Notes: a model not told the origin generated them from the sequence alone. DNA of 64,000 nucleotides from Rhizobium sp. Pop5 (GCF_024721175.1 NZ_CP099399.1:2790001-2854000); one strand, 5' to 3'. Shown: positions 37,462-46,494, counted from the first letter of the stretch. A program made the numbers and translations.

Positions 37462-38379
37462 GTGAGCAGACGGTTTCTATCGATCGGTGAATGCATGGTG
37501 GAGCTCTCGCAGGCAGGCGACGGTCTGCTGCGCAAGGGTTTTGCCGGCGATACCTTCAATACCGCCTGGTATGCCCGCGCCTGCCTTGGCCCCGACTGGT
37601 CCGTCGATTATTTCACCGCCCTCGGAGACGACGCCATGTCGGATGAGATGGTGGCCTTTATCGACAAGGCGGGGATCGGCACGAGCCTCATCCGCCGCAT
37701 CAGGGGCAAGACGCCCGGCCTCTATATGATCAGCCTGAAGGACGGCGAGCGCTCGTTCAGCTACTGGCGCGACAATTCGGCTGCCCGCAGCCTCGCCGCC
37801 GATCCTGATCGCCTACGCGAGGCGGTGGAAAGCGCCGACGTCGTCTATTTCTCAGGCATCACCCTCGCCATCCTTCCGCAGGAGGACGCCGCGACGCTGC
37901 TGGCCGAAGTCCGCCGCGCCAAGGCCGCCGGCAAACTCGTGGTCTTCGATCCCAACATCCGTCCCCGCCTCTGGGCGAGCTACGACGTGATGCACGCGAC
38001 GATCAGCGAAGGCGCCCGCTCCGCCGTACTCGTCATGCCGAGCTTCGACGACGAAGCGGCCCATTTCGGCGACGATTCCATCGAAGCGACCATCCACCGC
38101 TATCGCGCGCTCGGCGCCGCCAATATCGTCGTCAAGAACGGCGCAGAAGGCGTCAGGTTGAATTTTGCCGGCGAGGAGAGCTTCGTTCCGGCCGAGAAGG
38201 TGAAGAAGGTGGTCGATACGACAAGCGCCGGCGACAGTTTCAACGGCGCCTTCCTCTCCCGATATCTGGAAACCGGCGATGCGCCCGCCGCCGCCCGCTT
38301 CGCCGCCGGCGTCGCAGCCCGGGTCGTCAGTGAACACGGCGCATTGGTCGTAAAGGAAAAGCTTGGTTTGGGCGCCTGA
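37462..38379 (+). CDS. kdgK: 2-dehydro-3-deoxygluconokinase (PfkB family)
   Basis: 305 residues from a GTG start with GGGAGG upstream. PfkB fold: N-terminal SIGECMVELSQ, substrate lid region, then the catalytic anion-hole DTTSAGDSFNGAF (about 252-264) with the base Asp. Best fit is KDG kinase, which makes KDPG in the Entner-Doudoroff and uronate pathways; another sugar kinase specificity is possible. It stands alone. Confidence 0.85.
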   Translation: MSRRFLSIGECMVELSQAGDGLLRKGFAGDTFNTAWYARACLGPDWSVDYFTALGDDAMSDEMVAFIDKAGIGTSLIRRIRGKTPGLYMISLKDGERSFSYWRDNSAARSLAADPDRLREAVESADVVYFSGITLAILPQEDAATLLAEVRRAKAAGKLVVFDPNIRPRLWASYDVMHATISEGARSAVLVMPSFDDEAAHFGDDSIEATIHRYRALGAANIVVKNGAEGVRLNFAGEESFVPAEKVKKVVDTTSAGDSFNGAFLSRYLETGDAPAAARFAAGVAARVVSEHGALVVKEKLGLGA

Positions 38380-38464
38380 GCCCGCGCATGACGACATCAT
38401 AAGAACGCCACGCGCGGGCACTCCCCGCCTTAGGGCATTTCTGCTCCCCAGGTGAAACGGGAAA

Positions 38465-38656
38465 TCAGGATTTCGTCGGCCGATCGGTCTCGCGAACCGC
38501 CTCGTCGTGATACCAGCAGCTATCGAGGGCCGCATCGCAGACTTCGGCTGCCTCGCGCTCCATCACCCGGGCGCGTTCGAACCGGCTGGCGGTTCGCGGC
38601 GGCCTGACGGGAAACTGGTAGATCGTTGCGGATTCACGATGGAAACCGGTGGGCAT
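38465..38656 (-). CDS. gstI: GstI-like glutamine synthetase II translational inhibitor (DUF2735)
   Basis: 63 residues from the ATG at 38656, with GGAGG seven bases upstream. DUF2735-type sequence: HRESATIYQFP near the N-terminus and CWYHDEAVRET near the C-terminus. In R. leguminosarum a 63-residue product, GstI, is encoded upstream of and divergent from glnII and inhibits GlnII synthesis at the translational level. Position, orientation and exact length match here. The intergenic region carries NtrC-like dyads close to its own start, fitting opposite nitrogen control of the two genes. Confidence 0.85.
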   Translation of the reverse strand: MPTGFHRESATIYQFPVRPPRTASRFERARVMEREAAEVCDAALDSCWYHDEAVRETDRPTKS

Positions 38657-38712
38657 CAGATCGCCTCCATTCAGCTCGCGCATCAACATTTGGCACCAAA
38701 ACCATAGCACAA

Positions 38713-38749
38713 TGCACATAGTTTATGCAAATTGCACAAAATATGCGCA
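38713..38749. promoter_or_regulatory. Two NtrC-like dyads
   Basis: Two 17-base imperfect dyads, TGCACA-N5-TATGCA (38713-38729) and TGCACA-N5-TGCGCA (38733-38749), resemble the NtrC site TGCACC-N5-GGTGCA. Their centres are 20 bases apart (two helical turns), as for paired enhancer sites. They lie 57 bases upstream of gstI and about 240 upstream of the glnII -24 element, so bound NtrC could activate glnII and block gstI. Confidence 0.55.
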
Positions 38750-38982
38750 CAACTGCCGCAATGATTGATCGCTGTGCTGTCTACGGCGGAAGCTTCCGCC
38801 TATTTGTTCAACACTTCATCACTTCCAGCTAACGCCCAATTTTTCATCCGGTTCCAAGGCCGAAATTTCTGGTCTTCCTTGATGATTCAGCCCTCGGCCG
38901 TGAACCCGGGCTGCTTTCGGGGGAAGCGAAAAAAGCGTCGCGGCCGGCTGATTCGCGATTTTTCTTTCGCAAGGCATCAAAC

Positions 38983-38998
38983 TGGCACGCTACATGCT
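38983..38998 (+). promoter_or_regulatory. Sigma-54 promoter of glnII
   Basis: TGGCACGCTACATGCT has GG (38984-38985) and GC (38996-38997) ten bases apart and one mismatch to TGGCACG-N4-TTGC. It lies about 90 bases upstream of the glnII ATG, leaving an 80-base leader for translational control. The remainder of the 433-base gstI-glnII gap shows no other gene. Confidence 0.8.
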
Positions 38999-39089
38999 TC
39001 AATAGATGCATCCCCTGGCGGTCGGATGCGTTTGCGCGCCGAGATCGTCTCCGGATTTGCTCACCTTCGTAGCATTTGAGAGAGTCACG

Positions 39090-40130
39090 ATGACAAAATA
39101 TAAGCTCGAGTATATTTGGCTCGATGGGTACACTCCGGTACCGAACCTGCGTGGCAAGACGCAGATCAAGGAATTCGACGCATTCCCGACGCTGGAACAG
39201 CTTCCGCTCTGGGGCTTCGACGGTTCGTCGACCATGCAGGCCGAAGGCCGCAGCTCCGATTGCGTGCTGAAGCCCGTCGCCATCTATCCCGACCCGGCCC
39301 GCACCAACGGCGCGCTCGTCATGTGCGAAGTCATGATGCCCGATGGCGTCACGCCGCACCCGAGCAACGCTCGTGCGACCATCCTCGACGATGAAGATGC
39401 CTGGTTCGGCTTCGAGCAGGAATACTTCTTCTACCAGAACGGCCGTCCGCTCGGCTTCCCCGAGCAGGGCTACCCGGCTCCGCAGGGCCCCTACTACACC
39501 GGCGTCGGCTATTCGAACGTCGGCGACGTGGCCCGCGAAATCGTCGAAGAACATCTCGATCTCTGCCTGGCTGCCGGCATCAACCACGAAGGCATCAACG
39601 CCGAAGTGGCCAAGGGTCAGTGGGAATTCCAGATTTTCGGCAAGGGCTCCAAAAAGGCTGCCGACCAGATCTGGATGGCACGCTACCTGCTGCAGCGCCT
39701 GACCGAAAAATACGGCATCGACATCGAGTATCACTGCAAGCCGCTCGGCGACACCGACTGGAACGGTTCGGGCATGCACTGCAACTTCTCGACCAAGTAC
39801 ATGCGCGAAGTCGGCGGCAAGGCCTATTTCGAAGCGCTGATGGCGCAGTTCGAAAAGAACCTGATGGACCACATCAACGTCTACGGTCCTGACAACGACA
39901 AGCGCCTGACCGGCAAGCACGAGACGGCTCCGTGGAACAAGTTCTCCTACGGCGTTGCCGACCGTGGCGCTTCGATCCGCGTTCCGCACTCCTTCGTCAA
40001 GAACGACTACAAGGGCTATCTGGAAGATCGCCGCCCGAACTCGCAGGGCTGCCCCTACCAGATCGCTTCGCAGGTTCTGAAGACGATTTCGGAAGTTCCG
40101 CTCGCCGGTTCTGCTTCCGCTGCCGCCTAA
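39090..40130 (+). CDS. glnII: Glutamine synthetase II (eukaryotic type)
   Basis: 346 residues; the octameric, heat-labile GSII of rhizobia, making glutamine from glutamate, ammonia and ATP under nitrogen limitation. N-terminal KLEYIWLDGYTPVPNLRGKT and LWGFDGSSTMQAEGRSSDC are typical of eukaryote-like GSII, as is the GSGMHCNFSTKY substrate-site segment. The start is chosen by family length; upstream frame is leader. Driven by the sigma-54 promoter above and probably restrained by GstI. Confidence 0.97.
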   Translation: MTKYKLEYIWLDGYTPVPNLRGKTQIKEFDAFPTLEQLPLWGFDGSSTMQAEGRSSDCVLKPVAIYPDPARTNGALVMCEVMMPDGVTPHPSNARATILDDEDAWFGFEQEYFFYQNGRPLGFPEQGYPAPQGPYYTGVGYSNVGDVAREIVEEHLDLCLAAGINHEGINAEVAKGQWEFQIFGKGSKKAADQIWMARYLLQRLTEKYGIDIEYHCKPLGDTDWNGSGMHCNFSTKYMREVGGKAYFEALMAQFEKNLMDHINVYGPDNDKRLTGKHETAPWNKFSYGVADRGASIRVPHSFVKNDYKGYLEDRRPNSQGCPYQIASQVLKTISEVPLAGSASAAA

Positions 40131-40140
40131 CCTCCCAAGC

Positions 40141-40178
40141 GGCGCCGGTCCTCGACCGGCGCCGTCATTCTTTTTGCC
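40141..40178 (+). terminator. glnII terminator
   Basis: GGCGCCGGTC and GACCGGCGCC, a perfect 10-bp stem with CTC loop, followed shortly by ATTCTTTTT. Confidence 0.88.
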
Positions 40179-40368
40179 TGAAAAACATGGTCGGCCGCTG
40201 ACATATTCGCGGCGATCGAGCCGCTAGATGCCTGAAAGCATTGGCAAGCGGCTGTAATATTTCCATCATGGTCATGCCTCAAAATAGGCAAGCGGGAATC
40301 GCCGTTCCGGAACCCCGCTTTGGGGTTGAGCGTTGACAGATCACTGCAACGCGGATGGAAATCACGAC

Positions 40369-41550
40369 ATGCTGCAACGTCCGGCAAACACTTACAGCGG
40401 CGAGAGCTGGGCCAATGCCGCCTCCGCCGGCAAACTGCCGGAACGGCTGGTGATCGTCACCGATGCCTGGCATCCGCAGGTCAATGGCGTGGTGCGCTCG
40501 ATCGAAAACACCAATCGCGAGCTGGCAAAGATGGGCGTCGAAGTTTCGATGGTCACGCCGGAGCGCTTCAACAGCATCCCCTGCCCCACCTATCCCGAGA
40601 TCCGCCTGTCGATCGCCAGTTACCGCCGCATCGCCCGCGAGATCGCAAAGCACAATCCCTCTTATGTGCATATCGCCACTGAAGGGCCGCTGGGGCTGAC
40701 CGCCCGCCGCTGGTGCCTGAAGAACCGCATGCCGTTTTCGACGAGCTACCACACCCGCTTTCCGGAATATGTCGCGGCCCGCCTGCCGATCCCGAAGAGC
40801 TGGCTCTATTCCTTCGTCCGCTGGTTCCACAATGGCGGCGCCGGCTGCATGGTGGCGACACCGAGCCTTGCGCACGAGCTGTCAGAAAAGGGCATCCGCA
40901 ATCTCATGCCCTGGAGCCGCGGCATCGACGCCACACAGTTCCGTCCGATGGCACTCGAGGAAAAACCCTTCAGCCTGCCGCGCCCGATCTTCATGACCGT
41001 CGGCCGCGTGGCGCTCGAAAAGAACCTGCCGGCTTTCCTCGATCTTGATCTGCCGGGCTCAAAGGTCGTCGTCGGCGACGGCCCGGCGCGCGCCGAGCTC
41101 GAGAAGCAATATCCTGATGTTTTCTTCGCCGGCGTGAAATTCGGCGAGGAGCTGGCGCAGGCCTATGCCCAGGCTGACGTCTTTGTCTTCCCCTCGCTCA
41201 CCGACACCTTCGGCAACACCATCTTGGAAGCGCTGGCCTCGGGCGTCCCGGTCGCCGCCTATCCGGTCACCGGCCCGCTCGACATTATCGGCGAAGACAG
41301 CGAGGTCGGCGCACTCAATACGGACCTGCGCGCCGCCTGCCTTGCCGCCCTCTCCGCTTCACGGGAGAAGGCGCATGCGCTCGCCATGCAATATTCCTGG
41401 GAAGCGGCGACGCTGCAATTCATCAACAACATCCGCGCCGCCAACGGCGTGATCACGCCGAAATGGAAGAAGGCCTGGCAGTTCGCCAAGTCGCTTCCAA
41501 GAAGCCGAAAGCCCGGCGAAACCGCCGGGCCTCTCCCGTCCTCGGACTAA
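40369..41550 (+). CDS. Glycosyltransferase family 4 (GT1-type annotation)
   Basis: 393 residues from ATG at 40369; an in-frame TTG lies 36 bases upstream. GT-B fold: N-terminal acceptor domain with VTDAWHPQVNGVVRSIENTN, C-terminal nucleotide-sugar domain with VGRVALEKNLPAFL and the EX7E-like segment around DTFGNTILEALASG. Most like mannosyl- or glucosyl-transferases acting on lipids or polysaccharides (MgtA-like); the acceptor is unknown. No membrane segment; probably peripheral. It stands alone between glnII and the esterase gene. Confidence 0.85.
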   Translation: MLQRPANTYSGESWANAASAGKLPERLVIVTDAWHPQVNGVVRSIENTNRELAKMGVEVSMVTPERFNSIPCPTYPEIRLSIASYRRIAREIAKHNPSYVHIATEGPLGLTARRWCLKNRMPFSTSYHTRFPEYVAARLPIPKSWLYSFVRWFHNGGAGCMVATPSLAHELSEKGIRNLMPWSRGIDATQFRPMALEEKPFSLPRPIFMTVGRVALEKNLPAFLDLDLPGSKVVVGDGPARAELEKQYPDVFFAGVKFGEELAQAYAQADVFVFPSLTDTFGNTILEALASGVPVAAYPVTGPLDIIGEDSEVGALNTDLRAACLAALSASREKAHALAMQYSWEAATLQFINNIRAANGVITPKWKKAWQFAKSLPRSRKPGETAGPLPSSD

Positions 41551-41551
41551 A

Positions 41552-41595
41552 GCAATTCCAGCAAAAGGGTGAAGCGGTTTTGCGTCCGGAATTGC
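41552..41595. repeat. Short palindromic repeat, family D copy 2
   Basis: GCAATTCC ... GGAATTGC arms (8 bp) around a core shared with 57935-57978. Lies between the convergent glycosyltransferase and esterase genes, where it may serve as a terminator structure. Confidence 0.7.
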
Positions 41596-41620
41596 GTGAA
41601 GACAAAGAACTCTGATCGCC

Positions 41621-42634
41621 TTACTTGTGCAAAGCGTTGCGAAGCGTGTCGTTCGCGACGGCAATCGCGCTGCGCGTGGCAGGCGTTTCGGCAATAGCGT
41701 TCAAGAGCACGAAGTCGTGGATCGTGCCGTTGTAACGCATTGACGTGACTTTGACGCCGGCCTGGCTGAGCTTGCGGCCATAGGCTTCGCCTTCGTCGCG
41801 CAGAACGTCATTTTCATCGGTGATGATGAAAGCCGGCGGCAGGCCGTTCAGTTGCTCCAGCGACGCCTGCAGCGGCGAAGCCGTAGGCTCCTTGCGCTTG
41901 GCCTCGTCAGGCAGGTAGGCGTTCCAGAACCACTTCATCGCTTCCTTCGTCAGCCAAGGACCATTGGCGAACTGGTTATAGGAGCCATTATCGAAATTGG
42001 CGTCGGTGACGGGATAGAACAATACCTGCTGATCGATCGCAGGACCGCCGCGCTCCTTGGCAAGCAGCGTGACCACCGCCGCCATGTTACCGCCGACGCT
42101 GTCGCCCGCAACCGCCAGCCTGCTGGCGTCGATCTTGAACTCCTTGGCATGCTCGGCGACATATTTGGTCGCGGCATAGGCCTGCTCGATGGCAACGGGA
42201 TAACGGGCTTCCGGCGAGCGTTCATAATCGACGAAGACGACGGCGGCATCGGTGCCATTGGCGATCTCGCGCACCAGCCGGTCGTGCGTATCCGCATCGC
42301 CGAGCACCCAGCCGCCGCCATGGAAATAGAGAATGACCGGCAGCGTGCCCTTGGCATGTTCCGGGCGGACGATGCGCAGCTTGATGCTGCCGGTCGGACC
42401 AGCCTTGATGACCTTATCTTCTTCCTTTGCAGCGAGCTTTTTGACGTCGCCCTTCTGCGCGCCGGCCAGAACATTGCGGGCATCGGCCGGCGACAGCGTG
42501 TAGATCGGCTTGCCGCCGGCAAGACGGTCGATGAATTTCTGCGTCGTCGGTTCGAGGACTGGATCGGCCAGCGCGCCGACGGCGGAGGCTGCCAGGAGTG
42601 CTGCTGCGGAAACTGCGGTCTTGACGGTCGACAT
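41621..42634 (-). CDS. Secreted alpha/beta-hydrolase, HSL-type esterase/lipase
   Basis: 337 residues with signal peptide about 1-23 (VGALADP). Hormone-sensitive lipase type: oxyanion HGGGW (about 114-118), nucleophile elbow GDSVGG (about 181-186), acid Asp in ITDENDVLRDEGEAYG, His in GTIHDFVLLN. It should hydrolyse short acyl esters in the periplasm. Divergent from an OhrR-type regulator with paired operator-like boxes between, so probably controlled by it. Confidence 0.88.
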   Translation of the reverse strand: MSTVKTAVSAAALLAASAVGALADPVLEPTTQKFIDRLAGGKPIYTLSPADARNVLAGAQKGDVKKLAAKEEDKVIKAGPTGSIKLRIVRPEHAKGTLPVILYFHGGGWVLGDADTHDRLVREIANGTDAAVVFVDYERSPEARYPVAIEQAYAATKYVAEHAKEFKIDASRLAVAGDSVGGNMAAVVTLLAKERGGPAIDQQVLFYPVTDANFDNGSYNQFANGPWLTKEAMKWFWNAYLPDEAKRKEPTASPLQASLEQLNGLPPAFIITDENDVLRDEGEAYGRKLSQAGVKVTSMRYNGTIHDFVLLNAIAETPATRSAIAVANDTLRNALHK

Positions 42635-42675
42635 TGTCTTGTCCTCTCGGGTTCGGTGTCCGTACTGAACACATC

Positions 42676-42698
42676 TTTATATCGCGCACGATTATTTA
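42676..42698. promoter_or_regulatory. Operator-like box 1 (esterase side)
   Basis: TTTATATCGCGCACGATTA-type box; its reverse complement shares ATCG-N2/4-CGATATAAA with box 2 at 42749-42772, in opposite orientation. Lies 42 bases from the esterase start. Likely site of the adjacent OhrR-type repressor. Confidence 0.5.
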
Positions 42699-42748
42699 TC
42701 GAGCAATTCGAATTTCGACATGCCTGCCATGCATAAAAATCGCTTCCA

Positions 42749-42772
42749 ATTATTTATCGCACGATATAAATT
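42749..42772. promoter_or_regulatory. Operator-like box 2 (regulator side)
   Basis: ATTTATCGCACGATATAAAT, a near-palindrome (one two-base insertion), just upstream of the OhrR-type gene; partner of box 1 and probably the autoregulatory site. Confidence 0.5.
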
Positions 42773-42793
42773 CGCTCAGTTCTGGAGGTGACC

Positions 42794-43231
42794 ATGCAGG
42801 ATCAGCTGAAGCTCGACAATTTCATCTGCTTCGCCGTCTATACGGCAAGCCATGCCCTGAACCGCGTCTACAAGCCGCTTCTCGACACGCTCGGCCTCAC
42901 CTACCCGCAATATCTTGCCATGGTCGCGCTATGGGAACAGGACGGCCAGACCGTCGGCGGCCTCGGCGAAAAGCTCTCCCTGGAATCGAGCACGCTGACC
43001 CCTCTGCTCAAACGCCTGGAAAGCGCAGGCTACATCAGGCGCGAGCGTAGCACCGAGGACGAACGCGTCGTCGTCATCCGCTTGAGCGAGGAAGGCATGC
43101 GCCTGAAGGAAAAAGCGATCGGCATTCCCGGCTGTATCGTGGAAGCGAGCGGCCGTGATGCGGCGGATCTAACTCGGCTACAGGCCGAGATCGTGGCCTT
43201 GCGCGAGGCGTTGAATAAGAGCGTGGCTTAG
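42794..43231 (+). CDS. ohrR: MarR-family regulator, OhrR type
   Basis: 145 residues from ATG at 42794 with GGAGG six bases upstream. Winged-helix MarR fold; DNA-recognition region LSLESSTLTPLLKRLESAGY (about 63-82), wing RSTEDERVVVIRL. The N-terminal NFICFAVYTAS carries a Cys at about residue 12-13 equivalent to the peroxide-sensing Cys of OhrR. OhrR represses organic-peroxide resistance genes (ohr), but no ohr gene is here; a secreted esterase is divergent instead. Symbol is by similarity; function inferred. Confidence 0.75.
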   Translation: MQDQLKLDNFICFAVYTASHALNRVYKPLLDTLGLTYPQYLAMVALWEQDGQTVGGLGEKLSLESSTLTPLLKRLESAGYIRRERSTEDERVVVIRLSEEGMRLKEKAIGIPGCIVEASGRDAADLTRLQAEIVALREALNKSVA

Positions 43232-43267
43232 GTTCAGGGCGATCATATAGACGCCGTGCCTTGGACA

Positions 43268-43410
43268 CCCCCTCTGCCCTGCCGGGCATCTCCCCCACAG
43301 GTGGGGAGGTCGGCTGGGCCGCCCGCTCCAACATCAATTGTTTGGGGAGATGCAATCCGCGAGTCGATCTCCCCCCTTGTGGGAGAGATGCCCGGCAGGG
43401 CAGAGTGGGG
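43268..43410. repeat. Inverted-repeat element, family C
   Basis: Perfect 20-bp outer arms: CTCTGCCCTGCCGGGCATCT (43272-43291) and its complement (43386-43405), each followed inward by a second small hairpin (CCCCAC/GTGGGG-like). About 140 bp between convergent ohrR and der. A MITE-like or REP-pair arrangement; single copy in this window. Confidence 0.7.
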
Positions 43411-43461
43411 CAACCCCAAGCACAACACAAACGGATATTCCACAAGGCGCCAACGGGCGCC

Positions 43462-44883
43462 CTACGTCCGCCTCTTCTTGCCTTCGAACGGATTATCCGG
43501 CGAGCGGAAATGGATACGGATCGGCACGCTCGGCATGTCGAAATCGTTGCGCAGCCCGTTGATCAGATAGCGCGTATAGGATTCCGGCAGCGCGTCCGAG
43601 CGGGTGCAGGAGATCATAAAGGCCGGCGGGCGGGCCTTGACCTGCGTCATGTATTTCAGCTTGATCCGGCGACCGGAAACAGCCGGTGGCGGATGCTGGA
43701 TCTGCTGCGTCTCCAGCCAGCGGTTGAGCCGCGCCGTCGAAATGCGCTTGTTCCAAACCCTATCCGTGTCGATGATCGACTGCATCAGCTTGTCGAGACC
43801 CCAGCCGGTCTGGCCGGAGATCGGCACGGCGCGGATGCCGCGTGCCTGAGGCAGAAGCCGGTCGGTCTTTTCGCGGAGATCCGCCAGCACCGCCTGCCGG
43901 TCCTCGATCATATCCCACTTGTTGAAGGCGAGAACCGCCGCGCGGCCTTCGCGCAGCACGAGGTCGACAATCTGCAGATCCTGCTTCTCGAAAGGGATCG
44001 TCGCATCGAAGACGATGACGACGGTTTCGGCGAAGCGGATGGCGCGCAGCGCATCCGCGACGGAAAGCTTCTCCAGCTTCTCGGTCACCCGCGCCTTGCG
44101 GCGCATGCCTGCGGTGTCGAACATCTTGATGGTTCGGCCGCGCCAGTCCCACTCGACCGAGATGGAATCGCGGGTAATGCCCGCTTCAGGCCCGGTCAGC
44201 AGCCGGTCTTCACCGAGGAACCGGTTGATCAGCGTGGATTTGCCGGCATTCGGACGACCGACGATCGCCACCCGGAGCGGCTTGGTGTCGTCATAGACGG
44301 GCTCTTCGTCCTCGTCATCGCCCTCATCCGCGCCCTGGGGAATATCGACGTCCGTGACGGCAACATCCTCCTTGGCATAGGCCCGGTCCTTGCCGATCGC
44401 CTCGACGATCGCGTCGCGCAGATCAAGCATGCCCTGCCCGTGTTCGGCCGAAATCGGCGTCGGCTCGCCGAGGCCAAGCGTATAGGCATCGTAAAAGCCG
44501 CTGTCGGAGCCGCGCGCCTCGGACTTGTTGGCGACGAGCACCACCGGCTTGCCGCGCCGGCGCAGCATTTCGGCAAGGGCGGTGTCGACAGGCGTCAGGC
44601 CATTCTTGGCGTCGACAACGAAGAGTGAGAGATCGGCCTCATCAATCGCCGCTTCCGTCTGGGCGCGCATGCGGCCCTGCAGGCTTTCCTCGTCGGCCTC
44701 TTCGAGACCGGCCGTGTCGATGATCGTGAAGGTGAGGCCCATCAGCCGCGCATCGCCGGGCCGGCGGTCGCGGGTCACACCCGGCGTATCGTCGACCAGC
44801 GCCAGCTTCTTGCCGACCAGCCGGTTGAAAAGCGTCGATTTGCCGACATTCGGACGACCGACGATCGCGACCGTGAAACTCAT
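43462..44883 (-). CDS. der: Ribosome-assembly GTPase Der (EngA)
   Basis: 473 residues, two tandem G domains and a KH-like C-terminus. G domain 1: GRPNVGKST (about 8-16), DTPGVT, NKSE; G domain 2: GRPNAGKST (about 211-219), [12 protein letters not shown]. Essential in 50S subunit maturation. The acidic linker ([13 protein letters not shown], about 190-202) is normal for alpha-proteobacteria. The TPR gene lies 16 bases upstream on the same strand, the usual arrangement. Confidence 0.97.
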   Translation of the reverse strand: MSFTVAIVGRPNVGKSTLFNRLVGKKLALVDDTPGVTRDRRPGDARLMGLTFTIIDTAGLEEADEESLQGRMRAQTEAAIDEADLSLFVVDAKNGLTPVDTALAEMLRRRGKPVVLVANKSEARGSDSGFYDAYTLGLGEPTPISAEHGQGMLDLRDAIVEAIGKDRAYAKEDVAVTDVDIPQGADEGDDEDEEPVYDDTKPLRVAIVGRPNAGKSTLINRFLGEDRLLTGPEAGITRDSISVEWDWRGRTIKMFDTAGMRRKARVTEKLEKLSVADALRAIRFAETVVIVFDATIPFEKQDLQIVDLVLREGRAAVLAFNKWDMIEDRQAVLADLREKTDRLLPQARGIRAVPISGQTGWGLDKLMQSIIDTDRVWNKRISTARLNRWLETQQIQHPPPAVSGRRIKLKYMTQVKARPPAFMISCTRSDALPESYTRYLINGLRNDFDMPSVPIRIHFRSPDNPFEGKKRRT

Positions 44884-44899
44884 TCTTTTTCCTTAAAAC

Positions 44900-45583
44900 T
44901 CAGCCCTGCGCGGCGGGCGCCTTGCCGGATGCGGTAATGAGATCAAGCATCATATGGGCGCGATTGGCAACATTGCGCGGGCTGTCGGTATCATCGACGA
45001 TCGACTGGAACCATTGGCGCGCCTGCGCCATATTGCCGGCCTTGTAGGCGGCAAGGCCGAGCGCTTCGCGCGCCGAATGACGGAAGGCGTTGCCCGGCAC
45101 GGCCATTTCCTCGATCGCAGCCGAAACCTGCTCATAGGTGCCATTCTCGATCTGCAGCCAGCCGGAGCGCATTTTCGCGGCATCGCGCACCGCAGCCGGA
45201 ACGCCATTGTCCTTGCCGATCTCGTTGAAGGCGGCGATCGCAGCAGCAGCATCGCCCTTCTGCGCCTGGACGGTCGCGGCCCGCATGCGCGCCAGCACCG
45301 GATAGGCGCCATGGCCCTCCTTCTCCAGCTTGTCGAGCGCGGCCAGCGCTTCGTCGTTCTTGTTCTCGTCGGCGAGCTTCATCGCCGCCAGGAACTGGTC
45401 GCCGGCGCTGGAGGAGCGGTTGTCGTCCCAATATTCATAGACAACCTTGCCGGCGGTGCCGACGACGATCAGGATGGCGACGACGATGATATAGCGGCCG
45501 AAGCGGCGCCAGGCACCCTTCATCTGGTCGGATCGCAATTCCTCATTGACTTCACGGATGAAGCTGTCGTCGTTGAATGCCAT
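44900..45583 (-). CDS. TPR-domain membrane-anchored protein (YfgM-like)
   Basis: 227 residues. One transmembrane segment at about 31-52 (YIIVVAILIVVGTAGKVVYEY) after a short cytoplasmic N-terminus (FNDDSFIREVNEELRSD), then an Ala-rich TPR-like periplasmic part. Matches the YfgM/DUF2133 family linked to the SecYEG-PpiD chaperone interface. Upstream of der in one transcript, as in E. coli where yfgM lies near der. Confidence 0.85.
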   Translation of the reverse strand: MAFNDDSFIREVNEELRSDQMKGAWRRFGRYIIVVAILIVVGTAGKVVYEYWDDNRSSSAGDQFLAAMKLADENKNDEALAALDKLEKEGHGAYPVLARMRAATVQAQKGDAAAAIAAFNEIGKDNGVPAAVRDAAKMRSGWLQIENGTYEQVSAAIEEMAVPGNAFRHSAREALGLAAYKAGNMAQARQWFQSIVDDTDSPRNVANRAHMMLDLITASGKAPAAQG

Positions 45584-45754
45584 TCTCGTCTCCGGCCGCG
45601 GAAATACCCATACTATGCAAGATGCATATTGCCGGGCCTTCTACCCCATTTTGCCGCCGTTGTAAGGGGGATGTGAAAGATTCGTTACATCCAATGCATG
45701 TCGCCGGGAAGGGTGCAGCGGTTCCCGGATAACGACATGCATAAAAACAAAGAG

Positions 45755-45798
45755 CTAAAGCGCGTCGCGTGAATCAAGTTAACCGCGACGCGCTTTAG
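45755..45798. repeat. 15-bp perfect palindrome, family F
   Basis: CTAAAGCGCGTCGCG and CGCGACGCGCTTTAG around a 14-base loop. The last codon of the NnrU gene (TAA at 45797-45795) lies inside the right arm, so the repeat supplies the stop. It can also act as terminator for both neighbours. Confidence 0.7.
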
Positions 45799-46373
45799 AG
45801 CGGCGAAACCCCGATCAACCATTCGTGCAGCTTCCAGATGATCAGCGCCCAGGCGACGATGCCGATGACGACGGCATAGAGGTCGTATTTCGCCGAGACG
45901 AAGGGCCGGAGCGTGATCTCGCCCGCCCGCTGCCGCCGTTTGAGCGAAATGCGCACGATCACGCCCCAGGCGAGGAAGGCCGCGAACAGCAACACCGACG
46001 ACGTTTCGCCATTGGCCAGCAGATGCGCCAGCGCCCAGATCTTCACCGAGAGCACCATCGGATGTTTGGTCTTAGTCGCAATATGCCCCGCCGGCAGCAG
46101 CGAGGCGACGAGACAGATGATCGCGATCAGCATCAGCGTGATTGTGATATGCGCCATCCAGACCGGCGGATTGTAGAGCATGCCGGTCACCTGCCGGGCC
46201 TGGCCGAAACCGTAGATCAGCAGGATCAGCGTGAGAATACTCGCAAGCGAATAGCCGGCCCGCCAGCCATTTTCGCCGAGCCTTGCGATCATCGAGCGGC
46301 GCAGATCCGGAGCCACCACCCGCACCAGATGCACTCCAAGAAAAAGTATGATTCCGACGATAAGCAGCGTCAT
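45795..46373 (-). CDS. NnrU family membrane protein
   Basis: 192 residues with six hydrophobic segments. N-terminal MTLLIVGIILFLGVHLVRVV and GHIATKTKHPMVLSVKIWALAHLLANGETSS-type core match NnrU, a family linked to nitrite/nitric-oxide reduction in denitrifiers and distantly to methyltransferase-like membrane proteins. No denitrification genes are nearby, so the role here is open. GGAAGGG precedes the ATG. Confidence 0.85.
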   Translation of the reverse strand: MTLLIVGIILFLGVHLVRVVAPDLRRSMIARLGENGWRAGYSLASILTLILLIYGFGQARQVTGMLYNPPVWMAHITITLMLIAIICLVASLLPAGHIATKTKHPMVLSVKIWALAHLLANGETSSVLLFAAFLAWGVIVRISLKRRQRAGEITLRPFVSAKYDLYAVVIGIVAWALIIWKLHEWLIGVSPL

Positions 46374-46494
46374 TGCGCATCCCTTCCGTGCCGTTTGTCA
46401 TGGCTTAGCGGTTGGCGGGAAAAAATGCCAGCAAGACCGCAGCTTCGCCGCAATTCTATCGGAGGGAAACCGCGAACAAATTGTCGCGGTGCCC

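Noticed and set aside
43261..44628. 455-codon plus-strand open frame
   Set aside because: Antisense to der and starts inside the family C repeat.
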